27,552 nucleotides of DNA from an uncultured bacterium (GCA_903828035.1 CAIKKV010000150.1:1-27552); one strand, 5' to 3'. Shown: positions 18,785 to 27,282, numbered from the stretch's first letter. Translations and numbers: made by a program. Notes: generated from the letters alone by a model not told the origin.

Positions 18785-19878
18785 AACCAGTCGAGGTCGA
18801 CGATCGCGCCCTTCAGGGACATCGCCGCGCGCCCGAGCTTCCCGGGCGGATCGGGGTTGGCCATCCGCGAGGTGAAATAGGTGACGATCGCCTTCCCGGC
18901 CCGGGTGAAGGAGCAGGCCACGTTGCTGAACTCGATGGCGGGATCGTCCTCGATCCGCTTCCGGTGGATCCACGTGGCGCCCCCGTCCCGCGAAATCGCG
19001 CTGGCCAGCGGGGAGCGGCGGCCCTGGTGATCGAACGTCGGATCAAACTCGGAGTTGTTCCAGATCAGCAGGAGGTCCCCCGTGGTCGGGATGCGGGTCA
19101 GGCTCGGCATCGACTCCCCGCAGCTGAGCCCGGAGGTCTGCGGCTTGCTCCAGGTCAGCCCCGCATCGCGCGAGCGGGAGAGGAACACCGACCCGAGCTG
19201 GTTGCGCATGGCCATGACGAGGAGCCCCCCGTGCGTCTCGGCGACATGGCTCTCCATCGTGCCGCGGAGCGGCAGCGTGACCCAGCAGCCGGGCTCCCGC
19301 CAGGTCCGCCCGCCGTCATCGCTGACATAGGCGCCCGAGCTGGAGACGCATTTGGGATAAGAACCCCACACGGGAACATGCTCTACGGATTTCAGGAGCC
19401 GGCCGGAGGCCAGCAAGGTAAAGGTGTGGTTGGCTCCGCCGCGGGGCTGATGGTCCCAGAGCGCGACGGGCTCCGACCACGTCTGCCCGCCGTCGCGGGA
19501 GCGGCGGATCAGGCCGGAGGCCTGCAACGGCTCGTTCCAGACAAGATGATGGTATTTCAGGTAAAAGAACAGCACCTCGCCATCGGGCAGGACGATCAGG
19601 CTGGGGTTATACACATTCAGGTCGCCGGCCTCCGGCGCGATTTCAATGCGGGGCTCGCCCCAGTGGCGGCCGCCGTCGGTCGAGCGCATCGAGGCGATGC
19701 TGGAGGGCGCCTCGTCGTGGCCGCCGGAGGCGCTGGCATGCATCTGGATCCAGGCCATCAGCAACGAGCCGTCCGCCAGCTCCGCAAGGGTCGCGGAATC
19801 GTTGCGCGGATGAGCCGCCGTTGCCGGCGCGATCTCCACATAGTCCACACCCTCCGCCGCCTGCCTCCCCTCCATCAT
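18772..19878 (-). CDS. Asp-box (BNR) sialidase-like six-bladed propeller protein
   Basis: The 368-residue protein shows five Asp-box motifs of the form S-x-D-x-G-x-x-W (STDGGRHW, SRDGGQTW, SDDGGRTW, SRDAGLTW, SRDGGATW), spaced as in the sialidase/neuraminidase propeller fold. The arginine triad of true GH33 sialidases is not clear; the usual RIP motif is replaced by a HPRNDSATL segment. The substrate may not be sialic acid; other exo-acting glycosidases and lyases share the fold. There is no signal peptide, so it is apparently cytoplasmic. Two adjacent ATGs occur at the start (19876-19878 and 19873-19875), with only a weak AGG upstream. A possible TTGAGG-17-CAAAAT promoter lies in the 80-base gap to the upstream gene. 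The 3' end overlaps the convergent oxidoreductase gene. Confidence 0.8.
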   Translation of the reverse strand: MMEGRQAAEGVDYVEIAPATAAHPRNDSATLAELADGSLLMAWIQMHASASGGHDEAPSSIASMRSTDGGRHWGEPRIEIAPEAGDLNVYNPSLIVLPDGEVLFFYLKYHHLVWNEPLQASGLIRRSRDGGQTWSEPVALWDHQPRGGANHTFTLLASGRLLKSVEHVPVWGSYPKCVSSSGAYVSDDGGRTWREPGCWVTLPLRGTMESHVAETHGGLLVMAMRNQLGSVFLSRSRDAGLTWSKPQTSGLSCGESMPSLTRIPTTGDLLLIWNNSEFDPTFDHQGRRSPLASAISRDGGATWIHRKRIEDDPAIEFSNVACSFTRAGKAIVTYFTSRMANPDPPGKLGRAAMSLKGAIVDLDWFYAS

Positions 19879-19958
19879 GCCGGACCTGCCCTTCTGCTGT
19901 ATTCTTTAATTACCATTTTGACTGAACGCGTGGCCAGCCTCAAATCCGCACCCCGCCG

Positions 19959-21443
19959 TTAGCCTGGAAGCATGCGGAAAATCTCGTCCAGCGTGGTCTC
20001 CCCCGCCGCCGCGCGACGGATTCCATCGGCCGCCAGCGTGGTCATGCCCTGCTTGACGGCCACGGCCTGCAACTCCCCCGCCGAGGCGCCCTGGTGCAGC
20101 GCCGTGACGATGGCGGGCGTGACCTCCAGCGCTTCGGCAATGACCGTGCGGCCGCGATAGCCGGTTTGCCGGCACTCGGCGCACCCTTTGGCTTGGCGAA
20201 ACGTCTTTGGCAGCGCCTCCCACCCCAGCCCGCCGGCCTCGGCCAATTCCTTCGCCCGCTTCAATTCCTCGGGACTCGGCCTGCTTTCCACGCTGCACGC
20301 CTTGCACAAGGAGCGCGCCAGCCGTTGCCCCACAATCAGCTTCACGGAACCCGCCACGTTAAAGGGGTCGCTCCCCGCTTCCACCATCCGGGTCAGTACC
20401 TGCGCCGCATTCTGGGTGTGCATCACGGTCATGACCAGGTGCCCGGTCAGCGCCATCTGCTGGGCCATGACCATGCTCTCCTTGTCGCGCAATTCCCCGA
20501 TCATCACGACATCGGGATCGCTGCGCATGATCGACCGCAAGGCCGCGGAATAGGTCAGCCCGTCCGCCGCCCGCACCTGCATCTGGATCACGCCGGGAAG
20601 GATGTATTCCACCGGGTCTTCCACGGACATCACCTTGATCTCCGGCCTCACGCACTGCTGGAGGCAGGCATACAAGGCCGTGGTCTTGCCCGAGCCGGTT
20701 GGCCCGGAGACCACCATCAGGCCCCAGGGCAACGCCAGGAACCGATCCACCGCCTGGCGGTCCCGCGGCGCGAAACGCATCCGGTCAAGCGTCAGGGGCC
20801 CGCGCTTCGGATCCAGAAACCGCGCCGTCAGCGCCTCGCCCAGCGTGGCGGGAATAAAACAGGCACGGATGTCCATCAGCTGTCCGTCCAAACTCAGCTT
20901 GATCCGGCAATCCTGGGGCACACGCGTTTCGAGAACATTGGCCGCACCCATCACTTTCCAGCGCTCAATGAGCGGACGCAGCAGCCCCCCCTCAAACTCC
21001 GCCGCCACCTGCAACACGCCGTCGATGCGGAACCGAAGCGCGCCCCGCGGGCTATCCCCGTCCGCCACAGCCTGCATCTCCAGATGCAGGTCGCTGGCGC
21101 GCAAGGCTATCGCGGCCTTAATCATCAGGTTCACCACCTGCTCAACCGTGGGGGTTCCCTCCGCAGGCTTCAGGGGCTTGCCCGCTTCCGCCAGCCGCTT
21201 CCCAAGCGCCGCCGCCAGCGGCTTCAAACTGCCGGACACCTCAATGCGCGGCTCTTCCCCCTTCAGGAAACGCTCGATATCTTCACGGTAGAAGCGCCAC
21301 TGCCGCCCCACCTTCATGCCCTTGAACTTGCCCGAGCGGAGCCAGCGGTAAAAAGTCTGGCGCGTGGTCTTCAGAAGCCCGATGGCTTCCTCCATATCAA
21401 TCAGATCCGCACTTTTTTCAATCGGCTTCTCTTTCGCTTTCAT
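19959..21443 (-). CDS. GspE/PilB-type ATPase with N-terminal excisionase-type helix-turn-helix
   Basis: Numbering is from ATG 21443. Residues about 14-62 are a MerR/excisionase-like HTH (LIDMEEAIGLLKTTRQTFYR followed by GMKVGRQWRFYREDIERFL). The rest is a type II secretion/type IV pilus ATPase. Visible motifs are ASDLHLE (116-122), Walker A GPTGSGKTT (247-255), Asp box VEDPVEY, Walker B DPDVVMIGELRD (309-320), His box GHLVMTVMHTQ, and the GspE zinc site as two Cys pairs (CKAC 380-383, CAEC 421-424). The usual GspE/PilB N1 domain, which docks to the membrane partner, is replaced by the HTH. ATG 21443 is preferred over GTG 21449 because GGAG sits seven bases before the ATG but only one before the GTG. 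No pilin, platform or secretin gene is nearby, so its partners are elsewhere. Energising pilus or secretion assembly is expected, and the HTH may add DNA binding. Confidence 0.88.
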   Translation of the reverse strand: MKAKEKPIEKSADLIDMEEAIGLLKTTRQTFYRWLRSGKFKGMKVGRQWRFYREDIERFLKGEEPRIEVSGSLKPLAAALGKRLAEAGKPLKPAEGTPTVEQVVNLMIKAAIALRASDLHLEMQAVADGDSPRGALRFRIDGVLQVAAEFEGGLLRPLIERWKVMGAANVLETRVPQDCRIKLSLDGQLMDIRACFIPATLGEALTARFLDPKRGPLTLDRMRFAPRDRQAVDRFLALPWGLMVVSGPTGSGKTTALYACLQQCVRPEIKVMSVEDPVEYILPGVIQMQVRAADGLTYSAALRSIMRSDPDVVMIGELRDKESMVMAQQMALTGHLVMTVMHTQNAAQVLTRMVEAGSDPFNVAGSVKLIVGQRLARSLCKACSVESRPSPEELKRAKELAEAGGLGWEALPKTFRQAKGCAECRQTGYRGRTVIAEALEVTPAIVTALHQGASAGELQAVAVKQGMTTLAADGIRRAAAGETTLDEIFRMLPG

Positions 21444-21457
21444 GATCACGCTCCTCT

Positions 21458-21482
21458 CTCATGTAACATAATATTACATGAG
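21458..21482. promoter_or_regulatory. 25-bp perfect-armed palindrome upstream of the HTH-ATPase gene
   Basis: CTCATGTAA and TTACATGAG are exact 9-base inverted arms around the 7-base spacer CATAATA. The element is strikingly AT-rich in GC-rich surroundings and directly abuts the GAGAGGAG ribosome site of the minus-strand gene. On the minus strand it also contains TATTAT, about 19 bases after TTTACG (21498-21493), a possible but poorly spaced promoter. It could be an operator for a dimeric regulator, perhaps the HTH protein it precedes, or an mRNA hairpin near the ribosome site. Confidence 0.5.
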
Positions 21483-21515
21483 GACCATGATACGTAAAGA
21501 AAATTTTAAACTTTC

Positions 21516-22412
21516 CTAGCCGGAAACGCCTGGAAACTCCCATTCGGGATGGACCGACAGCGGATGTTCGGCCGTCTCGCGGGTGGCGGTCACCAGGGCG
21601 TCGGGATGCTCCTGCAGCAGCGTGAGGGGATATTCCGTGCAGGGCGGGGCAAAGAGGGCCGCGCGGAAGGCGGTCATTTTCCAGGCGCCCGTGTCGCTGA
21701 AGACGCGCACGCGCCGGGCCGAGAGGCACTCCTTGACGCCAATCGTGCACGACATGGGGGGCACCAGCTGGTAGGCGGCCCCGAAATTGCGCTGGGCCAG
21801 GGCCAGCACGGTGTCCCAGTTGTTGTTCTGGACGCGCATCTCGGCATTCCGCAGCTCGTCCAGGGAAACCGGGCTGAACGGCTCGCGCCGCGCCTGGTTA
21901 TAGGCGATATGGCCGTCCTGGCCCCACCCGCCCAGGCAAAGATCGACGGGCGCCGACCAGAACGCCTCGCGATAAGGGGCCAGCAGGTCCGGCTGCATCC
22001 AGAAGCGCTGCGCCTCCGGGACGGCAAGGGCGGGAGCGACGGGCCCGTAGAATACCTCTTCCATCACCGAGCGGAAATTTAGCGGATGACTTTTCGGGAG
22101 CAGCCGCCCCTGCCAGTCCAGGCATTCATCCATATGGAACACGGTCAGGTTCCGAAGCGAAAGGTGGCCTTCGTTCACGATCCGCGCGAAGGGCTTATAC
22201 CAGGCCATGGGGCCGCACGGCACGATGGCGCGGGTCGGCTTTCCCGCCTTGTTGTTCGCCGAGACGAGGTCCGTCAGCTCGTGCGCCATCCGCTCGCCCA
22301 TCTCGGCCGAGTCCCTGACCACCCGGAACGGCACCCGGGGCTGGTTCCGGGAAAACTCCTCCACCTTGATGCGGCAGATCCGCACCAGCTCCTTCTTGTC
22401 CAGCATCTGCAT
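21516..22412 (-). CDS. Glucosamine-6-phosphate deaminase-like (NagB/6-phosphogluconolactonase fold) protein
   Basis: The 298-residue protein has the NagB fold. FHMDECLDW supplies the ring-opening Asp (Asp95, equivalent to Asp72 of E. coli NagB), and GGWGQDGHIAYN supplies Asp166 and His168 (equivalent to Asp141 and His143). Two points differ from classical NagB. The phosphate-binding PTGGTP-type loop is replaced by VPCGPMAWYKPF, and the position of catalytic Glu148 is Gln173. It is therefore a family member but perhaps not a standard deaminase; an isomerase or another sugar-phosphate substrate is possible. It is cytoplasmic. A GGAGGAGGGG run precedes the ATG at 22412; a second ATG two codons on is also possible. 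It lies 27 bases downstream of the flavodoxin gene and probably belongs to the same transcript. Confidence 0.78.
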   Translation of the reverse strand: MQMLDKKELVRICRIKVEEFSRNQPRVPFRVVRDSAEMGERMAHELTDLVSANNKAGKPTRAIVPCGPMAWYKPFARIVNEGHLSLRNLTVFHMDECLDWQGRLLPKSHPLNFRSVMEEVFYGPVAPALAVPEAQRFWMQPDLLAPYREAFWSAPVDLCLGGWGQDGHIAYNQARREPFSPVSLDELRNAEMRVQNNNWDTVLALAQRNFGAAYQLVPPMSCTIGVKECLSARRVRVFSDTGAWKMTAFRAALFAPPCTEYPLTLLQEHPDALVTATRETAEHPLSVHPEWEFPGVSG

Positions 22413-22439
22413 AACCCCGCCCCTCCTCCGAATGACCCT

Positions 22440-22916
22440 CTATCCATCCGCCAGCTTTTTGGCGAAGGCCGCCAGATCCGCCTCCGCCTCGCCGGCATCG
22501 ACAAGCCGATCCTTCAGCGCCAGGGTGGCCGCAAGCGGCTTTCCCAGCAGCGCCTCCGCCTCCGCATAACTTCTGGCCGGCCCGCCCCCGCCGTGCGTCG
22601 ACAAAAAGGCGGCCTTCCGGATCTCGCCGCCGTGCGACTCCAGAAACGAGCGGATGGCCGGGCATAGCGTGAACGCCCAGACGGGGCTGCCCAGCACCAC
22701 AAGGTCATAGCCCGCCGCCGCGTGCTGCAGCGGCTCCAGCTCCACGGGGCGCTTCTTCATCGCGTCCCGGCCGCTCCGGAGATAGCCCATGACGCCCCCG
22801 CGCTCGACCCCCCGCTCCACGAGCTCTTCCGTCTCCGCCCCCAGAAGCCCCGCCAGCGCCCGCGCGGCCTTGCGGGTGCGCCCGGTCCGCGAAAAAAACA
22901 CCACCAGCGCCCTCAC
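22440..22916 (-). CDS. Flavodoxin-like FMN protein
   Basis: The 158-residue protein starts with a hydrophobic beta strand and FMN phosphate loop (ALVVFFSRTGRTRKAA). YDLVVLGSPVWAFTLCPAIR follows, with the aromatic-containing loop that stacks on the flavin, then AAFLSTHGGGG. This is the short flavodoxin/flavodoxin-like oxidoreductase architecture, probably for electron transfer or quinone reduction in the cytoplasm. The GTG start at 22916-22914 follows GGAG by seven bases and overlaps the TGA of the glycogen phosphorylase gene (GTGA), implying coupled translation. A longer open frame extending upstream overlaps that gene and is rejected. Confidence 0.85.
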   Translation of the reverse strand: MRALVVFFSRTGRTRKAARALAGLLGAETEELVERGVERGGVMGYLRSGRDAMKKRPVELEPLQHAAAGYDLVVLGSPVWAFTLCPAIRSFLESHGGEIRKAAFLSTHGGGGPARSYAEAEALLGKPLAATLALKDRLVDAGEAEADLAAFAKKLADG

Positions 22917-25456
22917 GCGCCGTCTCCGCCGGCGCCGCGGCGGGCGCCGCTGTCGCCGGACGACTCCTCCACCGGGCAGGTCTCCACCTTCCAGATGTCG
23001 GAGGCGTACTGCCGGATCGTGCGATCGGCCGAAAACTTGCCCGAGCGGGCCACGTTGATCAGGGCCATCCGGTTCCACTCCAGCGGGCGGCGGTACAAAG
23101 AGTCCACCCGCTCCTGCGCCTCGATGTAGCTGCGCAGGTCGGCCAGCAGCATGTAGTGATCGCCCTCGTCGAGCAGCGACCGCAGGATCGGGTCGAACTC
23201 GCCCGGCCGGATCAGCGAAAAGACGTTCTTGCGGATGCGCTCCAGCGCCAGGTGGATCTCGGAGTCGGCCTTGGCCGTGGCGCGGGGGCTGTAGCCCGCC
23301 CGGCGCTGCTCGGCCTCCTCCGCCGTCATGCCGAAGAGGAAGAGGTTCTCCTCGCCCGCCTCGTCGCGGATCTCGATCGTGGCGCCGTCCAGCGTCCCGA
23401 TCGTCAGCGCCCCGTTCAACATCAGCTTCATGTTGCCCGTGCCCGAGGCCTCGGTGCCGGCCAGCGAAATCTGCTCGCTGAGGTTCGCCGCGGGAATGAT
23501 CTTTTCGGCCAGCGACACCCGGTAGTCGGGCAGGAACACCACCTTGAGCTTGTTGCCCAGGGCCGGGTTTCCGTTGACCACCTCCGCCACCGCGTGCAGG
23601 AACCGGATGATGCGCTTGGCCATGAGGTAGCCCGGCGCGGCCTTGGCGGCGATGATGAACGTCCGGGGGTGGATGTCCATCTTGGGGTTGGCCACCAGCC
23701 GGTTGTACAGCACCACGATGTAGAGGCCCAGCAGAAGCTGGCGCTTGTACTCGTGCAGCCGCTTGACCTGCACGTCGAAGAGGGAGTCCGGGGAGACCGC
23801 CACGCCGACGGTCGAGAGGATCAGCGCGGCCAGCGCCTTCTTGTTGGCCTGCTTGACCGCGTGGAAGCGCATCAGGAAGGACTCGTCGTCGAGAAACGCC
23901 TCCAGCTTCCGCAGCTCGTCCAGGTTCGTGATCCAGCCGGGCCCGATCGACTCGGTAATCAGCGCCGCCAGCCCGGGGTTCGCCTTCAGCAGCCACCGGC
24001 GCTGCGTGATGCCGTTGGTCTTGTTGCTGAACTGGCCGGGCCGCAGCTCGGCGAAATCCTTGAACAGCCGCTCGCGCAGGATGCGGCTGTGCAGCTCCGC
24101 CACGCCGTTGACGGAACAGGACCCCACGATGGCCAGGTTCGCCATGCGGACCTGCTTCTCGGCCCCTTCGGAAAACAGGCTCATCCGCTGGAGCCGGGCG
24201 GTGTCGCCGGGGTAGGCCAGCGAAACCTGGCGCAGGAAGCGGGAGTTGATCTCGTATATGATCTGCAGGTGGCGGGGCAGCATCCGCTCGAAGAGCGGCA
24301 CGCCCCAGTGCTCGAGCGCCTCGGGCAGCACGGTGTGATTCGTATACCCCATGCAGGCCGACGTCAGCTCCCACGCCTTGTCCCACGGCAGCTTTTCGCG
24401 GTCCATCAGCAGGCGCATCAGCTCGGGAATCGCCAGGGCGGGATGCGTGTCGTTCAGCTGGACGAACACCTTGGCCGGCAGCTTCTGCCAGGCCCGGCCG
24501 TTATCCTGCACGAACCGCCGCAGGATGTCCTGCAGCGAGCAGCAGACAAAGAAATACTGCTGCTTCAGCCGCAGCTCCTTGCCTTCCGTGATGGCGTCGT
24601 TCGGATAGAGCACCTTGGTCAGGTTCTCCGCCCGCACCTTGTTCTCCACGGCGTCGACATACGAGCCGCGGTTGAAATCCTCCAGGTTGAACTCGTCGGC
24701 CGCGTGGGCCGACCAGAGGCGGAGCGTGTTGACCGTCTTGCCGCCGTAGCCGATGATGGGGATATCGTGCGCCACGCCGATGACGGAGTTGGCGGCCACC
24801 CAGCGGTAGGCGGGGCCGTCGTCCTGCTGCACCGTCTCCACCATGCCGCCAAACGGCACTTCATACGTGTACTCGCGCCGGATCAGGGCCCAGGGGTAGC
24901 CATCCTTCAGCCAGCGGTCGGGCTCCTCCACCTGGGCGCCATCCACGATGCGCTGCTTGAAAATGCCATAGTCATAGAACAGCCCGTAGCCCATGCCGGG
25001 AAGCCCCAGCGTGGCCATGGCGTCCATGAAGCAGGCGGCCAGCCGGCCGAGGCCGCCGTTGCCCAGCCCGGCGTCCGTCTCGTAGTCGCGCAGGGAGTTC
25101 CAGTCCAGCCCGATGGACGACAGCGCCTCCCGGCACTGGTCCTCCAGCTGCAGGTTGATCACGTTGTTGCCGAGCAGGCGGCCCAGCAGGAACTCGACGG
25201 ACAGGTAATACACCCGCTTCGGATTGCGCCGCTGGTAGGTGCGCTGGGTCTTGATCCACCGCTCGACGAGCCGGTCGCGGACGGACCGCGCCAGCGCCTC
25301 ATAGCGGTCGCGGTCCGTGGCGTGGGCGCGATCCTTCGCCAGGGTATAGCGCAAATGGCGCTCGAAATCGTCGCGCAAGCCCTGGGCGGTCATCACCACG
25401 GCGGAAAAAGCGGTCAGCGGCTTCGCGGCCGCCTCGTCAACGGTTTTCACAGGCAT
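22913..25456 (-). CDS. glgP: Glycogen/maltodextrin phosphorylase (GT35)
   Basis: The 847-residue protein degrades alpha-1,4-glucans with phosphate to alpha-glucose-1-phosphate in the cytoplasm. Nearly all family landmarks are present: YYLSVEFLLGR, DAGLGNGGLGRLAACF, the VFLPDYRVSLAEKIIPAAN segment, and the pyridoxal-phosphate site EASGTGNMKLMLNGAL with Lys677, followed by TIGTLDGATIEI. The length matches the family. ATG 25456 is chosen because GAAGGA lies about nine bases upstream; an in-frame ATG ten codons earlier (25486) has no ribosome site. The last 20 or so residues are Gly/Arg/Ala-rich and not family-conserved. It lies 69 bases downstream of the M28 peptidase gene and overlaps the flavodoxin gene by four bases. 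Together with the GH65 fusion it indicates a phosphorolytic, energy-saving glucan metabolism. Confidence 0.97.
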   Translation of the reverse strand: MPVKTVDEAAAKPLTAFSAVVMTAQGLRDDFERHLRYTLAKDRAHATDRDRYEALARSVRDRLVERWIKTQRTYQRRNPKRVYYLSVEFLLGRLLGNNVINLQLEDQCREALSSIGLDWNSLRDYETDAGLGNGGLGRLAACFMDAMATLGLPGMGYGLFYDYGIFKQRIVDGAQVEEPDRWLKDGYPWALIRREYTYEVPFGGMVETVQQDDGPAYRWVAANSVIGVAHDIPIIGYGGKTVNTLRLWSAHAADEFNLEDFNRGSYVDAVENKVRAENLTKVLYPNDAITEGKELRLKQQYFFVCCSLQDILRRFVQDNGRAWQKLPAKVFVQLNDTHPALAIPELMRLLMDREKLPWDKAWELTSACMGYTNHTVLPEALEHWGVPLFERMLPRHLQIIYEINSRFLRQVSLAYPGDTARLQRMSLFSEGAEKQVRMANLAIVGSCSVNGVAELHSRILRERLFKDFAELRPGQFSNKTNGITQRRWLLKANPGLAALITESIGPGWITNLDELRKLEAFLDDESFLMRFHAVKQANKKALAALILSTVGVAVSPDSLFDVQVKRLHEYKRQLLLGLYIVVLYNRLVANPKMDIHPRTFIIAAKAAPGYLMAKRIIRFLHAVAEVVNGNPALGNKLKVVFLPDYRVSLAEKIIPAANLSEQISLAGTEASGTGNMKLMLNGALTIGTLDGATIEIRDEAGEENLFLFGMTAEEAEQRRAGYSPRATAKADSEIHLALERIRKNVFSLIRPGEFDPILRSLLDEGDHYMLLADLRSYIEAQERVDSLYRRPLEWNRMALINVARSGKFSADRTIRQYASDIWKVETCPVEESSGDSGARRGAGGDGA

Positions 25457-25525
25457 ACGTTCCGGTCCTTCAGTGGTTGCCGGCATTCTACCCGCTACGC
25501 AATGATAAAACCAGACAATTTGGGG

Positions 25526-26839
25526 TCACCAGCCGCCAAACAGGTCCTGCCACAGGAGATCCGCCTGGGCCTTCCGGTCTTCCGGCATGGCCCGCGAAAA
25601 GGGAAGCGTCGCGGCCTGCGCCAGCTCCGCCATCCCCGCGGCCAGGGCGTCCAGGTGCGCGGCCATGCGGGCCGGGCTGACGCGGGACATATCGTCGTCC
25701 GGCCGGTGATGGAAAAACCGCCCGTTGGAACAGTTGGGCCGCCACATCCAGACGCCCGGAACGCCGGCCGCCACGAAGGGGAAATGATCGGAATAGGGAA
25801 TGATCCCGTGCTTGATGCTGGGATACAGGCCGCCCCGCTCGAACCAGCCGGCCACGACGCCGTCCAGCTCGTCCGGCCCGTTGCACCAGATCTCCGTCCA
25901 CCCCAGGCCGGAGCCGATGCTGTCCAGATTGAAGATGAGCCGCACGGACCGGGCAATCTCGTCGCGATGCCGGCGGACGTAGGCGGCGCTGCCCACCGAG
26001 AGCTGCTCCTCGGCGCCGAAGCTGATCAGCCGGATCGTGCGCAGGCGCGGCACGGGCGCCAGCACCCGGGCCAGCTCCACCAGCCCGGCCACGCCGCTGG
26101 CGTTATCGTCCGCGCCCGGAGAGCCGGCCTGGGTGTCATGGTGCGCGCCCAGGACCAGGACGCCGGCGTCGGGATCGCTCCCCGGCAGCTCGGCGATCAC
26201 GTTCTCCGACTGCGCCTCCTCCATGCCGCCGGCCACGCACAAGCGGGCGGCGGAAGCGCCCTCGCGCTGCCAGTTCCACGCATCGCGGTAGGCCACGTTC
26301 ATCACCGGCACCGCGCCCAGCGCCTCCGTGTAGGCGGGAAACATGCCGTCGGCCAGCGGCGTGCCGCCCGGAAAGCGCACATCCACGAACAGCAGGAACG
26401 CGGGCTTCGCCTCCATGAGGCGCCGGTAGGCCTCGCGCGATTCGATGTGACAGCCCAGGTGCACCACGGCCTTGCCCCGCAAGTGCGACAAGTCGGGCCG
26501 GCGATACTCGGCCGGCGACTCGAAGAAGACCAGCGGCGCCTCGGCCGGCTGGCCGCCGGTTCCGGGCGTGTTGCTGAACAGCGATGCCGGAAACGCCTTC
26601 CACCGGCCGCCGGTCCGGATCTCGAGCCGCTCCGCCGCCACCACCCGGGCGCGCACCGGAAACGACTCCGTCCGCACCCCGGCGCCGCTTTCCCGCAAGG
26701 CGGCCCCGACGGCCGCCGCGGCCGCCGCATCCGCCGGCGTCCCCGCCAGGCGGACGCCGATCGCCTCCGTCAACTCGCGCATGACCGCTTCCAGCCGCGC
26801 CGGCTCCACGGGCCCCACCTGTCCGTCACCTGCCGTCAT
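25526..26839 (-). CDS. M28-family zinc aminopeptidase
   Basis: The 437-residue protein shows the co-catalytic dinuclear zinc site of M28 peptidases: GAHHDT (His233, Asp235), PGADDNASGV (bridging Asp244), SFGAEEQLSVGS (catalytic Glu277, ligand Glu278), FNLDSIGSG (Asp306), and a late His in FFHHRPDDD (377-378). A segment of about 100 residues between the N-terminal helix and the zinc core (about 75-200) fits the PA-like insertion common in the family. No signal peptide is visible, so location is uncertain; many relatives are secreted. ATG 26839 follows GGAGG by five bases. The first 14 bases overlap the end of the upstream small membrane-protein gene, so the two are translationally coupled. Its connection to the glycogen genes downstream is not obvious. 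Confidence 0.9.
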   Translation of the reverse strand: MTAGDGQVGPVEPARLEAVMRELTEAIGVRLAGTPADAAAAAAVGAALRESGAGVRTESFPVRARVVAAERLEIRTGGRWKAFPASLFSNTPGTGGQPAEAPLVFFESPAEYRRPDLSHLRGKAVVHLGCHIESREAYRRLMEAKPAFLLFVDVRFPGGTPLADGMFPAYTEALGAVPVMNVAYRDAWNWQREGASAARLCVAGGMEEAQSENVIAELPGSDPDAGVLVLGAHHDTQAGSPGADDNASGVAGLVELARVLAPVPRLRTIRLISFGAEEQLSVGSAAYVRRHRDEIARSVRLIFNLDSIGSGLGWTEIWCNGPDELDGVVAGWFERGGLYPSIKHGIIPYSDHFPFVAAGVPGVWMWRPNCSNGRFFHHRPDDDMSRVSPARMAAHLDALAAGMAELAQAATLPFSRAMPEDRKAQADLLWQDLFGGW

Positions 26840-27212
26840 TCGCCCCTCCGTTCGCCGGAAACAGCTTGCCGAAGTTGGTGCCGATTCCCTGTTCCACCAG
26901 CTCCGCCGCCTCGCGCCGGAACGCCTCCCGGCGCTTCGGGTCCGGCGACTCCCGCTCCATGAAGAACCACACGGCCAGCCCGGCGAGGGCCAGCACCGCC
27001 AGGACCAGCAAGCCCCACAGCAAGGCCTTGAACAGGTATTGGAGGGAGCGCCAGAGCGGCACAAGCAGGAGGGCCAGGGCCACGATCGCGGCCAGGCCCA
27101 GGACCACCCTCCCCATGGGCGTGGCGGCAAAATCACGAAGCGCTTGAAGGGTTTCGTTCATCATGTCCGGCAGGATAACCCAATTCCCTGGTCCGGGCAA
27201 CATCGCCGTCAT
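26826..27212 (-). CDS. Small two-helix membrane protein
   Basis: The 128-residue protein has two hydrophobic helices (about 33-53 and 62-84) and then a charged helical tail (SPDPKRREAFRREAAELVEQ) ending in FGKLFPANGG. No family is recognised. Start choice is uncertain. ATG 27212 has a good AAGGGGG site a few bases upstream. ATG 27164 (or 27161) lacks one but begins at a more protein-like sequence (MMNETLQALRDF), giving 112 residues. It overlaps the M28 peptidase start by 14 bases and may help locate or regulate that peptidase at the membrane; that is inference from linkage alone. Confidence 0.65.
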   Translation of the reverse strand: MTAMLPGPGNWVILPDMMNETLQALRDFAATPMGRVVLGLAAIVALALLLVPLWRSLQYLFKALLWGLLVLAVLALAGLAVWFFMERESPDPKRREAFRREAAELVEQGIGTNFGKLFPANGGANDGR

Positions 27213-27282
27213 AACCCCCTTCCCGGCCGGTTCCCCCGGGATCCGTTCACACAGGCAATGATTCCCCTTCCCCCCTTTTTAG

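Noticed and set aside
23156..26962. Plus-strand open frame of 1,268 codons opposite glycogen phosphorylase and the M28 peptidase
   Set aside because: It spans two well-supported minus-strand genes and the gap between them, and its composition is that of an antisense shadow.
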